A stretch of 64,000 nt of DNA from Embleya sp049739465 (GTDB lineage: Bacteria > Actinomycetota > Actinomycetes > Streptomycetales > Streptomycetaceae), in the NCBI RefSeq assembly GCF_049739465.1, contig NZ_JBMHHY010000026.1:95771-159770 (forward strand), written 5' to 3'. Positions 24,308 through 32,639 of the stretch are shown here, in pieces (the first letter of the stretch is position 1; every line of letters begins with the position of its first letter). Position numbers and translations under genes: made by a program. Below the pieces are notes generated by a model. It searched no databases and had not been told where the DNA came from. It saw only the letters and a program-made list of their open reading frames with translations.

Positions 24308-25637
24308 TGCGGATGTCGATCCGGGGGATTTCCTCGGTGTCGTCGTGCGCGGTGAGGTCCACCGGCAGCGGCTTGGGCTGCGGCACCCCCGGGCGGGACC
24401 GGCCCGCCTCGGCCGGGGCGAATCGCACGCCGTGGCCGCGGTGCACCGGTGCGGGCTGGACGGTCGGGGTCTCCTCGGCGCGGACCGGGTCGGCGATCCG
24501 GTCGGCCTCGATGTCGTCCACCACCGGGTCCGGCGCGGCGGCGACCTCGGGCTCGGCCCGGGTCGGCTCGATCGGGCCGTCGGGCGACTCGGCGTCGGAC
24601 GTCTCGTCGTGCGGGCGGCCGGCCACGAGGGCGTCGTAGCGCGCGTCGGAGCCGAACAGCTCGTCGGTCAGGAAGCCGGTGGCCTCCGGCTCGGCCGGGT
24701 CGACGCGCGGCGCGAAGAAGTCGAACCGCCCGGACGCCCCGGAGTCGGCCACCCGGCGGGTCACTTCGAGCACCTTGTCCCGAACCATCCGGGTCACCTC
24801 GGCGGTTTCACCGGACGCGGGCACCTCGGCGGGCGCCTCGGCGAGAGCCTCGACGGCAGCGACCACGGGCGCCTCGACCGCGGCGGCGGGGGCGACCTCG
24901 GGCGCGGGGGTGCGGATCAGCTCGGTGGGCGGCGCGAGCGGCGCGGCGGGAGGATCGATCGGCGCGGCCTCGCGGGCGATCGGCGCGGGCTCGGCGGCAC
25001 GGGCCGGGGTCGGCGCGGCGGTCGGCGCGGGGCGGCGGTCGGCGGCCGGTACCGGCTCGCTCGCCGGGGCCGGGCGCATCGGCGCCGGGTCGGCGGCGCG
25101 GGGCTGGGCCGCCGGGCCGAACATCGACGCGGCGTAGGCCGGCACCAGGTCCGGCGAGGACACCGGCGGGCGGCGTACGGCCGGGACGATGGACGGGGCG
25201 GTGCGGCGCGCCTCGCCGGCGCGGCGGTCCAGCAGGTCCAGTACGGCCGCGCCGCGCGCGAACAGATCCGGGGTCAGTTGTTGCGGACGCGACACCAGGT
25301 GCGCGGCGGCCAATTCGCCGCCGATGTGGTGCAGGGCGAACTCGTGCTCACCGGCCCGCTCGTTGGCCGCGCGCAGTTCCTCGGCCATGCGCTCACGCTC
25401 TCGACGCCGCGCGATGGTCTCCTCGGCCAGCCGCCGATGGTGCGCGGTGCTGCCGCGGACCACCCACGCAATCGCGCCGGCGGCCGACGCCACCCCGAGC
25501 AGCACGGCGATTCGAAGGGTGGTCGCACCTCCCGCGACGGCCGCCAACACGATGGCGACGAGCGCCGGTGCGCATATGGCGGCAAGCAGGGATATGCGTG
25601 TGGCGGTCGAGACCGAGCGATGGCGTCCACGGGGCAT
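24297..25637 (-). CDS. Membrane-anchored protein with long Pro/Ala-rich region
   Basis: 446 residues. Two membrane helices at about residues 12-58 (LLAAICAPALVAIVLAAVAG; IAVLLGVASAAGAIAWVVRG) are followed by an Arg/Glu coiled coil (RRLAEETIARRRERERMAEE) and a helical segment to about residue 140. Residues about 150-300 are low-complexity P/A/E repeats. The C-terminal part contains short acidic conserved-looking stretches (FDFFAPRVD, LFGSDARYDAL). I do not recognise a named family. The coiled coil next to the membrane suggests dimerisation and the tail a cytosolic interaction surface. It is convergent with nuoD. Confidence 0.75.
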   Translation of the reverse strand: MPRGRHRSVSTATRISLLAAICAPALVAIVLAAVAGGATTLRIAVLLGVASAAGAIAWVVRGSTAHHRRLAEETIARRRERERMAEELRAANERAGEHEFALHHIGGELAAAHLVSRPQQLTPDLFARGAAVLDLLDRRAGEARRTAPSIVPAVRRPPVSSPDLVPAYAASMFGPAAQPRAADPAPMRPAPASEPVPAADRRPAPTAAPTPARAAEPAPIAREAAPIDPPAAPLAPPTELIRTPAPEVAPAAAVEAPVVAAVEALAEAPAEVPASGETAEVTRMVRDKVLEVTRRVADSGASGRFDFFAPRVDPAEPEATGFLTDELFGSDARYDALVAGRPHDETSDAESPDGPIEPTRAEPEVAAAPDPVVDDIEADRIADPVRAEETPTVQPAPVHRGHGVRFAPAEAGRSRPGVPQPKPLPVDLTAHDDTEEIPRIDIRKHA

Positions 25638-25732
25638 GTAGAGACGTTAGCGCGCAGACGGGGTTCGCCTCGGTGCGGGGGTTGCCGTGGGCGCGGGATT
25701 TTTGCTTTCGGTGGGTGGGACTTGGCTTGGGT

Positions 25733-25837
25733 CGGCCTCAAGCGCCGGCCGGGCTCAAGTGTGGCCTCAAACGCCGGCCGGGCTGAAATTGCCTGTGCTT
25801 CAGGCGAGTTGCCTGCGAAACGCCGGCCGGCGGTTGA
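25733..25837 (-). repeat. Second cluster of the 23-bp GC-rich element (two good copies, one degenerate)
   Basis: Inverted copies at 25733-25755 and 25762-25784 (GGCCTCAAACGCCGGCCGGG core) and a degenerate one at about 25814-25837, placed after the osmoprotectant-binding protein gene and before the start of the membrane-protein gene. Same family as the cluster at 19702-19805, opposite orientation. Confidence 0.75.
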
Positions 25838-25849
25838 GGTGATGCAATG

Positions 25850-26776
25850 TCAGATCAGGTTCTTGGACTTCAGGTACGCCTTTGCCACGTCGGCCGGCTT
25901 TTTGCGATCCTCGTCCACCTGCTTGTCGAGTGCGGTCAGGTCTTCGGTGGTGAGGATCGGGGCGAGCTTGTCGACGATCGGGAGAATCTTGGCCGCCTTG
26001 TCCGTGTTGGCCACCGCGATGACGTTGTCCGCGTTCTGCAGCTTCTTGTCGTCGGCCAGCAGGACCAGGCCGAACTGGTCGAGCGTCGCGTCGGTGGACG
26101 TGGTCAGCACGAGTTGGTCGTTGCCGTCCTTGACCGCCTGCTTGGCGGCGGTGGTACCGACGCCGAGCGGGTCCACGCCACCGACCTTGATGCCGTACGT
26201 CTTCTCCAGGCCCGGCGCGCAGAAGGGCCGCGTCTTGCATTCCTCACCGGCCGCGATCTTCACCGAGAGGCCGGAACGACCCAGATCGGACAGGGTCTTC
26301 AGGTTGTTCTTCGCGGCGAATTCCTTGGTGACCGCGAACGCGTTCTGGTCCACCGCCTGGGCGGGGGTACCGGTCTTGAGCCCGACCGGACCCGCGAGCG
26401 TGTTCAGCGCGGCCACCGTGGCCGTCACGTCCGCCGACGCGACCGGGGTCGCGGTCGGGCCGTTCTTCTTGCGATTGAGGAACTCCGCCATGGTCGCCGC
26501 GTACTCCGGCACCACCGCGATATTGCCCTTCTCCAACTCGGGTTCGTAGAGCTCGCGGTTCTTCACCGTCTTGATGCTCGCGCTCTGCCCGCCCTTGTCG
26601 AGCAACTGTTTGTACATCTGCGCGAGGATCTCCGATTCGGTGAAACCGGCCGAGCCGACCACCGTCTTGCCACCGCTGTCCGAGGACGAACAACCCGTCG
26701 CGCCCACCAGGAATACCAGCGAGAGTCCCGCCGCCGCGCCAACCGTCATGCCAGTCCTACCGCGCCGCATGAACAT
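25850..26776 (-). CDS. Osmoprotectant ABC transporter substrate-binding lipoprotein (OpuCC/ProX-like)
   Basis: About 308 residues from the ATG at 26776; an in-frame GTG at 26803 would overlap the permease stop (GTGA) and is a real alternative. The signal peptide ends in LVFLVGATGC, a lipobox, so the mature protein is lipid-anchored outside the membrane. The mature part starts with TVVGSAGFTESEILAQMYKQ, typical of glycine betaine/carnitine/choline-binding proteins, and continues with the two-lobed QAT/OpuAC-type fold (ELYEPELEKGNIAVVPEYAA, ADDKKLQNADNVIAV). It delivers compatible solutes to the two permeases encoded just upstream. A cluster of GC-rich repeats follows the gene. Confidence 0.92.
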   Translation of the reverse strand: MFMRRGRTGMTVGAAAGLSLVFLVGATGCSSSDSGGKTVVGSAGFTESEILAQMYKQLLDKGGQSASIKTVKNRELYEPELEKGNIAVVPEYAATMAEFLNRKKNGPTATPVASADVTATVAALNTLAGPVGLKTGTPAQAVDQNAFAVTKEFAAKNNLKTLSDLGRSGLSVKIAAGEECKTRPFCAPGLEKTYGIKVGGVDPLGVGTTAAKQAVKDGNDQLVLTTSTDATLDQFGLVLLADDKKLQNADNVIAVANTDKAAKILPIVDKLAPILTTEDLTALDKQVDEDRKKPADVAKAYLKSKNLI

Positions 26777-26799
26777 GCGATGCACCGCCCTTTCCGTTC

Positions 26800-27474
26800 T
26801 CACGAGGTCACCCCGCCACGCGGTGTGCGGGCCGTGAACCGCTGCACGAGCGCGAACAAACCCTCCACCACCAGAGCCAACGCGGCGACGAGAATTGCCC
26901 CCGCCACCACTTGACCGTTGTCCTGCAGGTCGAAACCCGCCGTGACGATGCGCCCGAGACCGCCCCCCGCGACCAGTGCCGCGAGTGTTGCCGTGGCCAC
27001 AACCTGCACGGCACACGTGCGAATTCCCGTCATGATCAACGGAAGTGCCAGGGGCAGCTCGACCCGGAACAACATCTGGCCGCCCGTCATGCCCATGCCA
27101 CGCGATGCCTCGACCACGTCCCGGTCCACTCCACGCATGCCGACATAGGCGTTGGTGAGCACCGGCGGGATCGCGAACAGCACGAGCGCGATGATCGTCG
27201 CGGTGTCGCCCATGCCGATCGGGCTGAGCCCGAGCAGCACCAGGACCGCGAACGTCGGGATCGCGCGCCCGATGTTGGAGATGTTGATCGCCAGCGCGCC
27301 GCCGCGCCCCAGATGGCCCAGCCACAGCGCGATCGGCAGCGCTATGGCGACCGCGATCAGCACACAGACCACGGTCAGCACGACATGTTCGGTGAGCCGA
27401 TTCCACACCCCGCTCTCGCCGCTCCAGTTGGAGCCGGTGGCCAACCAATCCCACGCGTCGCCGAGCGCGTTCAC
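26800..27474 (-). CDS. Osmoprotectant ABC transporter permease (OpuCD/OpuCB-like), copy 2
   Basis: 224 residues with about five transmembrane helices and the binding-protein-dependent permease loop EASRGMGMTGGQMLFRVELP (EAA motif). The GTG start at 27474 overlaps the stop of the first permease (GTGA). In this importer type two similar permeases form a heterodimeric channel. It is followed directly by the binding-protein gene. Confidence 0.92.
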   Translation of the reverse strand: MNALGDAWDWLATGSNWSGESGVWNRLTEHVVLTVVCVLIAVAIALPIALWLGHLGRGGALAINISNIGRAIPTFAVLVLLGLSPIGMGDTATIIALVLFAIPPVLTNAYVGMRGVDRDVVEASRGMGMTGGQMLFRVELPLALPLIMTGIRTCAVQVVATATLAALVAGGGLGRIVTAGFDLQDNGQVVAGAILVAALALVVEGLFALVQRFTARTPRGGVTS

Positions 27475-28217
27475 GCCGCCGCCCCCGCTCGTACGTCGAC
27501 CTCGGCGGTCGGCGCGGACACGAACGGCAACCGGCGCTTGCGTCCGCCCGCCCGCTCCCACGGCGTCAACAACCGCTGTACGCCCAGCAACAGCAGGTCG
27601 GCGACCACCGCCAGGGCCACGCACAACACCGACGCGGTCAGCACCTGGGCCTTGAACAGCGTGTCGATGCCCGAGTAGATCAGGTTGCCCAGACCCCCCG
27701 AGCCGACGATCGCGCCGACCGTGGTGAGCGCCACGGTGGAGACGGTGGCCACCCGTACGCCGGCCATGATCGCGGGCAGCGCGAGCGGCAGTTCGACCTG
27801 GAACAGCAGCCGGCCGGGCCCGTAGCCCATTCCCTTCGCCGCCTCCACCACGTCCGGCGGCACCGAGTTGAGCCCGGCCAGCATGTTCCGGACCAGGATG
27901 GTCAACGAGTAGAGCACCAGGCCGATGATGACCGTGGTTTCGGTCAGGCCGGTGAACGGCTGGAGGATCGCGAACATCGCCAGCGAGGGAATCGTGTACA
28001 GGATCGTCGTCGAGCCGAGCAGCACGCTGCCCGTGAGCCGCCACCGCCGGGCCGCCAAGGCCATCGGGAACGCGACGAGCAACCCGATCGCCACCGAGAC
28101 GACGGTCAGATGGATGTGTTCGCGCAACGCGGTGGTGATCTCCCCGGAGTACTCGTCGAAGTACTTCCCGCAGACCCACGAGTTGCGCTTCAGGCAGTCA
28201 CCGGAGGCCACAATCAC
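27471..28217 (-). CDS. Osmoprotectant ABC transporter permease (OpuCB/OpuCD-like), copy 1
   Basis: About 248 residues from a GTG at 28217 (28211 is equally possible; neither has a strong ribosome binding site). Transmembrane helices start at about residue 30, and the EAA loop is EAAKGMGYGPGRLLFQVELP, nearly the same as in its partner. The N-terminus CLKRNSWVCGKYFDEYSGEI is the short periplasmic lead-in of this family. It is the first gene of the permease-permease-binding protein unit and diverges from the ATPase gene across 173 bp containing a perfect palindrome. Confidence 0.9.
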   Translation of the reverse strand: MIVASGDCLKRNSWVCGKYFDEYSGEITTALREHIHLTVVSVAIGLLVAFPMALAARRWRLTGSVLLGSTTILYTIPSLAMFAILQPFTGLTETTVIIGLVLYSLTILVRNMLAGLNSVPPDVVEAAKGMGYGPGRLLFQVELPLALPAIMAGVRVATVSTVALTTVGAIVGSGGLGNLIYSGIDTLFKAQVLTASVLCVALAVVADLLLLGVQRLLTPWERAGGRKRRLPFVSAPTAEVDVRAGAAA

Positions 28218-28263
28218 GGCCGGACAGTACCCCAGGGGTCCGACAACAATCCCGTGACGGCGG

Positions 28264-28278
28264 ACACACCCGGTGTGT
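28264..28278. promoter_or_regulatory. Perfect palindrome in the divergent osmoprotectant transporter promoter region
   Basis: ACACACC-C-GGTGTGT (7-1-7), 47 bp upstream of the permease start and 113 bp from the ATPase start. A tandem 11-bp repeat (ACACCTGCCAC twice) lies at 28339-28360, closer to the ATPase gene. Either could bind an osmotic or substrate-responsive regulator; no regulator gene is adjacent. Confidence 0.4.
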
Positions 28279-28390
28279 GAACGGGACCGCCCGGGTACGT
28301 TGCCACCCCTGGGGGACCGGAAACATCCGGGTCTCCGGACACCTGCCACACACCTGCCACGACCGCCTGCCATGCCCCCGGAGGGTCCCC

Positions 28391-29539
28391 ATGATCCGGC
28401 TCGACCGCGTCACCAAGCGGTATCCCGACGGCACCGAGGCGGTCGCGGAACTGTCCCTGGAGGTCGCCACGGGCGAGCTGGTCACCCTGGTCGGCCCGTC
28501 CGGGTGCGGCAAGACCACCACGATGAAGATGGTCAACCGGCTGATCGAGCCCACCTCCGGGCGGATCTTCCTGGACGACGAGGACATCACCGGGGCCGAC
28601 CCGGTCAAGCTGCGTCGGCGGATGGGCTATGTGATCCAGTCCGGCGGCCTGTTCCCGCACCGGACCGTGCTGGAGAACACCGTCACCGTGCCGAGCCTGC
28701 TGGGCTGGGAGCGGAAGAAGGCCAAGGCGCGCGGTATCGAACTGCTCGAACTGGTCGGCCTGGACCCGGCCAAGCTCGGCGACCGCTACCCGCATCAGCT
28801 CTCCGGCGGGCAGCGGCAGCGGGTCGGGGTGGCCCGGGCGCTCGCGGCCGATCCGCCGGTGTTGCTGATGGACGAGCCGTTCGGCGCGGTGGACCCGGTG
28901 GTGCGCGAGCGGCTGCAGACCGAATTCCTGCGGCTCCAGCAGGAGTTGCGCAAGACGATCCTGTTCGTCACGCACGACATCGAGGAGGCGGTCCGGCTCG
29001 GCGACCGGATGGCGGTCTTCTCGATGGGCGGGCACATCGAGCAGTTCGACACACCGTCCAGCGTGTTGGGCGCGCCGGCCAACGACTACGTGGCCGACTT
29101 CGTCGGCGCGGACCGGGGACTCAAGCGGCTGTCGGTGACCGAGATCACCCCCGAGGACCTCGAACTGCCGCCGATCGTGCGGCTGGACGATCCGATGCCG
29201 GAGGCACTCGCCAAGCTGCGCGCGGCCGGTTCGCGCTGGGCCGTGGTACTCGACGACGAGGGCGACCTGCACGGCTGGGTGGACGATCGGGTGGGCACCG
29301 GTACGGTCCGCGATCGGGCCCGGCGGATGGAGGCGTGGGTGCCGGTGCGGGCGTCGCTGAAGCAGGCGTTCGGCGAGATGCTTCAGCACGATGCGGGGTG
29401 GATCGCCGTCGTGGACGGGGACCGGTTCGTCGGCGTGCTCACGCCGGCGCGGCTGCATGAGGCCTTGCGGCGGTCGATCGGTGCGGAGGAGCGGGACATC
29501 CCGCTCGCGGATGTCGTGCTCGATACGATCGAGGGCTGA
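28391..29539 (+). CDS. Osmoprotectant ABC transporter ATP-binding protein with CBS domains (OpuCA/ProV-like)
   Basis: 382 residues from the ATG at 28391, with GGAGGG just upstream. Walker A is GPSGCGKTTTMK, the signature is LSGGQRQRVGVARAL, Walker B is VLLMDEPFGAVDP, and the H-loop is FVTHDIEEAV. After about residue 245 a pair of CBS-like segments follows (PMPEALAKLRAAGSRWAVVL; WIAVVDGDRFVGVLTPARLH), which in OpuA-type importers sense ionic strength. It powers uptake through the two divergently encoded permeases. The split into two transcription units may allow separate control of ATPase and channel. Confidence 0.94.
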   Translation: MIRLDRVTKRYPDGTEAVAELSLEVATGELVTLVGPSGCGKTTTMKMVNRLIEPTSGRIFLDDEDITGADPVKLRRRMGYVIQSGGLFPHRTVLENTVTVPSLLGWERKKAKARGIELLELVGLDPAKLGDRYPHQLSGGQRQRVGVARALAADPPVLLMDEPFGAVDPVVRERLQTEFLRLQQELRKTILFVTHDIEEAVRLGDRMAVFSMGGHIEQFDTPSSVLGAPANDYVADFVGADRGLKRLSVTEITPEDLELPPIVRLDDPMPEALAKLRAAGSRWAVVLDDEGDLHGWVDDRVGTGTVRDRARRMEAWVPVRASLKQAFGEMLQHDAGWIAVVDGDRFVGVLTPARLHEALRRSIGAEERDIPLADVVLDTIEG

Positions 29540-29570
29540 GCCCGAGCCGTGCGGCCGAGGCTCCTGTCCG

Positions 29571-29590
29571 CAAACGCCGGACGGGCTGGA
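29571..29590 (-). repeat. Single copy of the dispersed GC-rich element (CGGACGGG variant)
   Basis: CAAACGCCGGACGGGCTGGA matches the inverted core of the elements at 19.7 and 25.7 kb with CGGACGGG in place of CGGCCGGG. It lies between two convergent genes. Confidence 0.6.
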
Positions 29591-29598
29591 ATTGCTCG

Positions 29599-29621
29599 AC
29601 CCGGGTGAATAAAGCCCGGGT
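29599..29621. terminator. Hairpin terminator of the folate operon end
   Basis: ACCCGGG / CCCGGGT stem with a 9-nt A/T-rich loop, touching the stop codon of the DUF3180 gene and 60 bp after the convergent ATPase stop. Short but perfectly paired. Confidence 0.55.
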
Positions 29622-30085
29622 TACTTCTCCTTGGGGTCCTCCGGGACGCGCAGTATCCGTTCCAGGAACAGGCACGCGCCGATCAGGAGGGCTCCGGCGC
29701 CCACCGACAGGGCGCAACGTTCGGCCTGGGCGGCGCGTTCGGTCACTTCCAGGAAGTGGGACAGGTAGAGGGCGTAGCCGCCGTACAGGCCGACCACCAG
29801 TGCCCCGACCAGCGAACCCGCCTTGGCGAAGACCACCGCTCGCGCGGCGACCAGCGGGTCGACCGGGCGCGCGGTGGGGCGGCGTTCGCGCTGGGCCTTC
29901 AGACGCGAACGCAGCGAGATCGCGGTGGCCAGCGCGATCGCGGCCAGACACAGGAGCACGATCGGGGCCAGGATCGGGACCACCGGCGGGGTGCCGCGCG
30001 AGTCCCAGAGGTCGATTCCGGCATACGCGATGCCGCCCGCCCCCAGCGCGAGGGCGAGCAGGACGAGCGGGCGCGTGGGCTTCAT
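29621..30085 (-). CDS. DUF3180 family integral membrane protein
   Basis: 154 residues with four predicted membrane helices (about 5-25, 35-57, 82-105, 122-142). The opening MKPTRPLVLLALALGAGGIAYAGID and the central PVDPLVAARAVVFAKAGSLV match the actinobacterial DUF3180 family, whose genes habitually end the folate operon. Its start overlaps the folK stop by 4 bp, so it is co-translated with the pterin genes. Function unknown; the constant association suggests a membrane role linked to folate or pterin metabolism, but no residue proves it. Confidence 0.88.
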   Translation of the reverse strand: MKPTRPLVLLALALGAGGIAYAGIDLWDSRGTPPVVPILAPIVLLCLAAIALATAISLRSRLKAQRERRPTARPVDPLVAARAVVFAKAGSLVGALVVGLYGGYALYLSHFLEVTERAAQAERCALSVGAGALLIGACLFLERILRVPEDPKEK

Positions 30086-30633
30086 CGGTCTGCGGTCAGC
30101 TCCAGGTCGTCACGGCGGTGTACGCCGGCCAGGCCCACCCGCGCGAGCAGGTCGGCGACCCGGCCGTGGCCCGGTACCTCGGCCTCGGGGTCGATGTCGT
30201 GCCACGGCGCGAGCACGAACGAGCGCTCGTGCGCGCGCGGATGCGGCAGGGTCAGGTGCGGGTCGTCCTGCACCACGTGCTCGAAGCGGATCACGTCCAC
30301 ATCCAGCGTGCGTGGACCCCAGCGCTCGACCCGGACCCGCTGGAAGGCCTCCTCGATCGAGTTGGCCCGCTCCAGGATCAGCTCCGGGGTGAGCAGCGTG
30401 CGCACCTCGACCACGGCGTTGAAGTAGGTGTCCTGCTCGGGGCCGCCCACCGGGTCGGTCTCGTAGACCGGGGACACCCGCAGCAGGGTCACCCCCGGGG
30501 TGTCGGCGATCTCGTCGATCGCGCCCTGGAGGGTCTCCAGGCGGTTGCCCAGGTTGCTCCCGAGGGCCAGCACGACCCGGCTCCAGCTCAGCTGCGCGCG
30601 CTGTGCGGTGGTCTCGGTCTCGATCTCGCTCAC
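30082..30633 (-). CDS. folK: 2-amino-4-hydroxy-6-hydroxymethyldihydropteridine diphosphokinase (HPPK)
   Basis: 183 residues from the GTG at 30633, which overlaps the folB stop. HPPK motifs are VVLALGSNLGNRLETLQGAI, YETDPVGGPEQDTYFNAVVE and the catalytic loop RWGPRTLDVDVIRF (two metal-binding Asp), then LPHPRAHERSFVLAP. It transfers pyrophosphate from ATP to the pterin made by FolE and FolB, giving the substrate of FolP. The N-terminal 17 residues before SRVVLALGSN are an extension. Confidence 0.96.
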   Translation of the reverse strand: MSEIETETTAQRAQLSWSRVVLALGSNLGNRLETLQGAIDEIADTPGVTLLRVSPVYETDPVGGPEQDTYFNAVVEVRTLLTPELILERANSIEEAFQRVRVERWGPRTLDVDVIRFEHVVQDDPHLTLPHPRAHERSFVLAPWHDIDPEAEVPGHGRVADLLARVGLAGVHRRDDLELTADR

Positions 30634-30995
30634 GCGTCCCGCCTCCGCACGATGGTGACGGTCACGTCGTCGAAGGGGACGGTGATCGGCGCGTCGGGCT
30701 TGTGCACGATCACCTCCACCTCCTGGACCAGCGGCCGGGCCAGGCACACATCCGCGATCCGCTGCGCGAGCGTCTCGATCAGGTCGACCGCGTCGCCCTG
30801 GACGACGCCGACCACGTCCTCGGCAACCTCGCCGTAGTGCACCGTGAGGGTGAGGTCGTCGGACCGCGCGGCCGGCCGGGTGTCCACCCCGAGCACGACG
30901 TCGACCACGAAGGTCTGTCCCTCTTCGCGTTCCTTCGCGAACACTCCATGGTTGCCGCGGGCCTTCAGCCCCCGCAGCGCGACGCGGTCCAGCAT
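30630..30995 (-). CDS. folB: Dihydroneopterin aldolase
   Basis: 121 residues from the ATG at 30995, with GAGG 6 nt upstream. The fold starts with MLDRVALRGLKARGNHGVFA and the substrate-binding Glu lies in KEREEGQTFVVDV; the catalytic Lys is in VIVHKPDAPI. It converts dihydroneopterin to hydroxymethyl-dihydropterin and glycolaldehyde in folate synthesis. The 190 bp upstream, before the NTF2-like gene, holds no gene, so a promoter inside the operon is possible here. Confidence 0.96.
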   Translation of the reverse strand: MLDRVALRGLKARGNHGVFAKEREEGQTFVVDVVLGVDTRPAARSDDLTLTVHYGEVAEDVVGVVQGDAVDLIETLAQRIADVCLARPLVQEVEVIVHKPDAPITVPFDDVTVTIVRRRDA

Positions 30996-31185
30996 CAGTC
31001 GCCTCCTCGGCGCGTATCCCATCACTGCGCACCCCGAGCGGCCGGTCGACGACCTGTCGAGGGGCGGTCGCGCCGACGGCCGGACCACCTCTGTGCGGTA
31101 CGAATGTACCCAGCGGTCCCGACAGGTTCGCTCGGCCGGGTGCCCGGAACCCACCCGAACGCCGTAGGAAAGCGGTCGGGAGCGA

Positions 31186-31650
31186 TCAGATCTCCTCTTC
31201 GGCGTCGACCTCCGCCATCACCGGGGACGCGTGGTGCAACCACAGTCGCCAGCCCGCCGGGGTGCGCCGGAAGACGTTGGTGACCACCGCCCGGCCGCCC
31301 GCGAAGCCGGTCTCGTCACCGCCGTCCTCCTCGGCCATCCCGGTCAACATGTTCGCCGTGCAGGACAACACCGCGACCTCGCCGGCCAGCTTGACCTCGA
31401 CATCGGTCAGGAAGAACTGCACATACGCGGTGTTGGCCATGATCAGCGCGTACGAGCGCAGGATCTCCGCGCGTCCGTGCAGCGCGGGCCAGCCCGGATG
31501 TACGCAGGTCACGCTCGGCGCGTCGGCGCCGTCGGCCCAGATCGCGCCGAGGGCGTCGATGTCGCCCTCCTCGACGGCCGTCCACAGCGCGAGGTTGACC
31601 TCGCGTACCGCGTCCGCCTCGGGCGACGTCTGGTCGTCGATCGGGTTCAT
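31186..31650 (-). CDS. NTF2-like/SnoaL-type protein
   Basis: 154 residues. The ATG at 31650 overlaps the folP stop (ATGA) and has GGAGG 5 nt upstream. The NTF2-like cone fold is suggested by VNLALWTAVEEGDIDALGAI, CVHPGWPALHGRAEILRSYA, VEVKLAGEVAVLSCTANMLT and RRTPAGWRLWLHHASPV. Proteins of this kind are either small binding proteins or enzymes. This one is a regular companion of actinobacterial folate operons, but its role is unknown. An acidic C-terminal tail (EVDAEEEI) closes it. Confidence 0.85.
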   Translation of the reverse strand: MNPIDDQTSPEADAVREVNLALWTAVEEGDIDALGAIWADGADAPSVTCVHPGWPALHGRAEILRSYALIMANTAYVQFFLTDVEVKLAGEVAVLSCTANMLTGMAEEDGGDETGFAGGRAVVTNVFRRTPAGWRLWLHHASPVMAEVDAEEEI

Positions 31651-32531
31651 CGGGCCTCCTGCCAGGCAGCCGCCACCTTGACCGCGTCGAGCGAAGCGGG
31701 CACCTCGTGCACACGGACGGCCCACGCGCCCGCGGCGGCGGCCAGTGCGGAGACCGCGGCCGTCGCGTCGTCGCGCCCGCGGGGCGGGCGCAGTGTGCCG
31801 TCCTCGGCGGCGAGCAGCCGCCCCAGGAAGGTCTTGCGGGACGCGGCCACCAGGAGCGGGCGACCCAGCTCGTGCAGCGCGTCCAGGTGGGCGAGCAGCG
31901 GCCAGTTGTGCTCGGCCGTCTTGGCGAAGCCCAGGCCCGGGTCGAGCACGATCGCGTCGGGGTGGACGCCGGCCGAGACCACCTTGTCCATCCGCTCGGC
32001 CAGCTCCGCGCGCACCTCGGCGACCACGTCGGCGTAGACCGCGTGCTCCTGCATCCCGTGCGAGTGCCCGCGCCAGTGCATGACCACCACCGGCACACCG
32101 CTGTCCGCGACGTAGGCGGCCATCGCCGGATCCGCCAGCCCGCCGCTGACGTCGTTGACCAGGCGCGCCCCGGCCTCGACGGCGGCGCTCGCCACCTCGA
32201 CCCGGGTGGTGTCCACACTGACCACCGCGCCGGCCGCGGCCAACTCGCGCACCACCGGCACCACCCGGCGCAGTTCCTCGTCCCGGTCCACCCGACCGGC
32301 GCCCGGCCGGGTCGACTCGCCGCCCACGTCGATCAGGTCGGCGCCCTGGTCGAGCAGCGTGAGTCCACGCGTGATGGCGGCCTTCGAGTCGAACCACAAA
32401 CCGCCGTCGGAGAACGAATCGGGGGTCACATTGACCACACCCATGACCGCGCACCGGCCGAACTCGGGCAGGCCGCGCACCCTCGGCAGGCGGTCGGGAG
32501 CCCGATGTCGCGGGCCGGTCGTCGCTGTCAT
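31647..32531 (-). CDS. folP: Dihydropteroate synthase
   Basis: 294 residues. Family motifs: VMGVVNVTPDSFSDGG (pterin/pABA loop 1), DVGGESTRPGAGRV (loop 2), SVDTTRVEVA, NDVSGGLAD, LDPGLGFAKTAEHNW and LVAASRKTFLGRLL. It joins pABA to the pterin pyrophosphate made by FolK and is the sulfonamide target; loops 1 and 2 look normal, with no obvious resistance insertion. It follows folE by 108 bp and overlaps the NTF2-like gene. Confidence 0.96.
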   Translation of the reverse strand: MTATTGPRHRAPDRLPRVRGLPEFGRCAVMGVVNVTPDSFSDGGLWFDSKAAITRGLTLLDQGADLIDVGGESTRPGAGRVDRDEELRRVVPVVRELAAAGAVVSVDTTRVEVASAAVEAGARLVNDVSGGLADPAMAAYVADSGVPVVVMHWRGHSHGMQEHAVYADVVAEVRAELAERMDKVVSAGVHPDAIVLDPGLGFAKTAEHNWPLLAHLDALHELGRPLLVAASRKTFLGRLLAAEDGTLRPPRGRDDATAAVSALAAAAGAWAVRVHEVPASLDAVKVAAAWQEAR

Positions 32532-32639
32532 GGGGAACAGAGTAGGGGTTGACCGGGCGCTGCCCGGTCAACCCCTGACTACTGCGTCGCGACTTGTTAT
32601 CGGCGCCCGCGCGTCCCGCGACGGTGCGCTTCGATGTGG

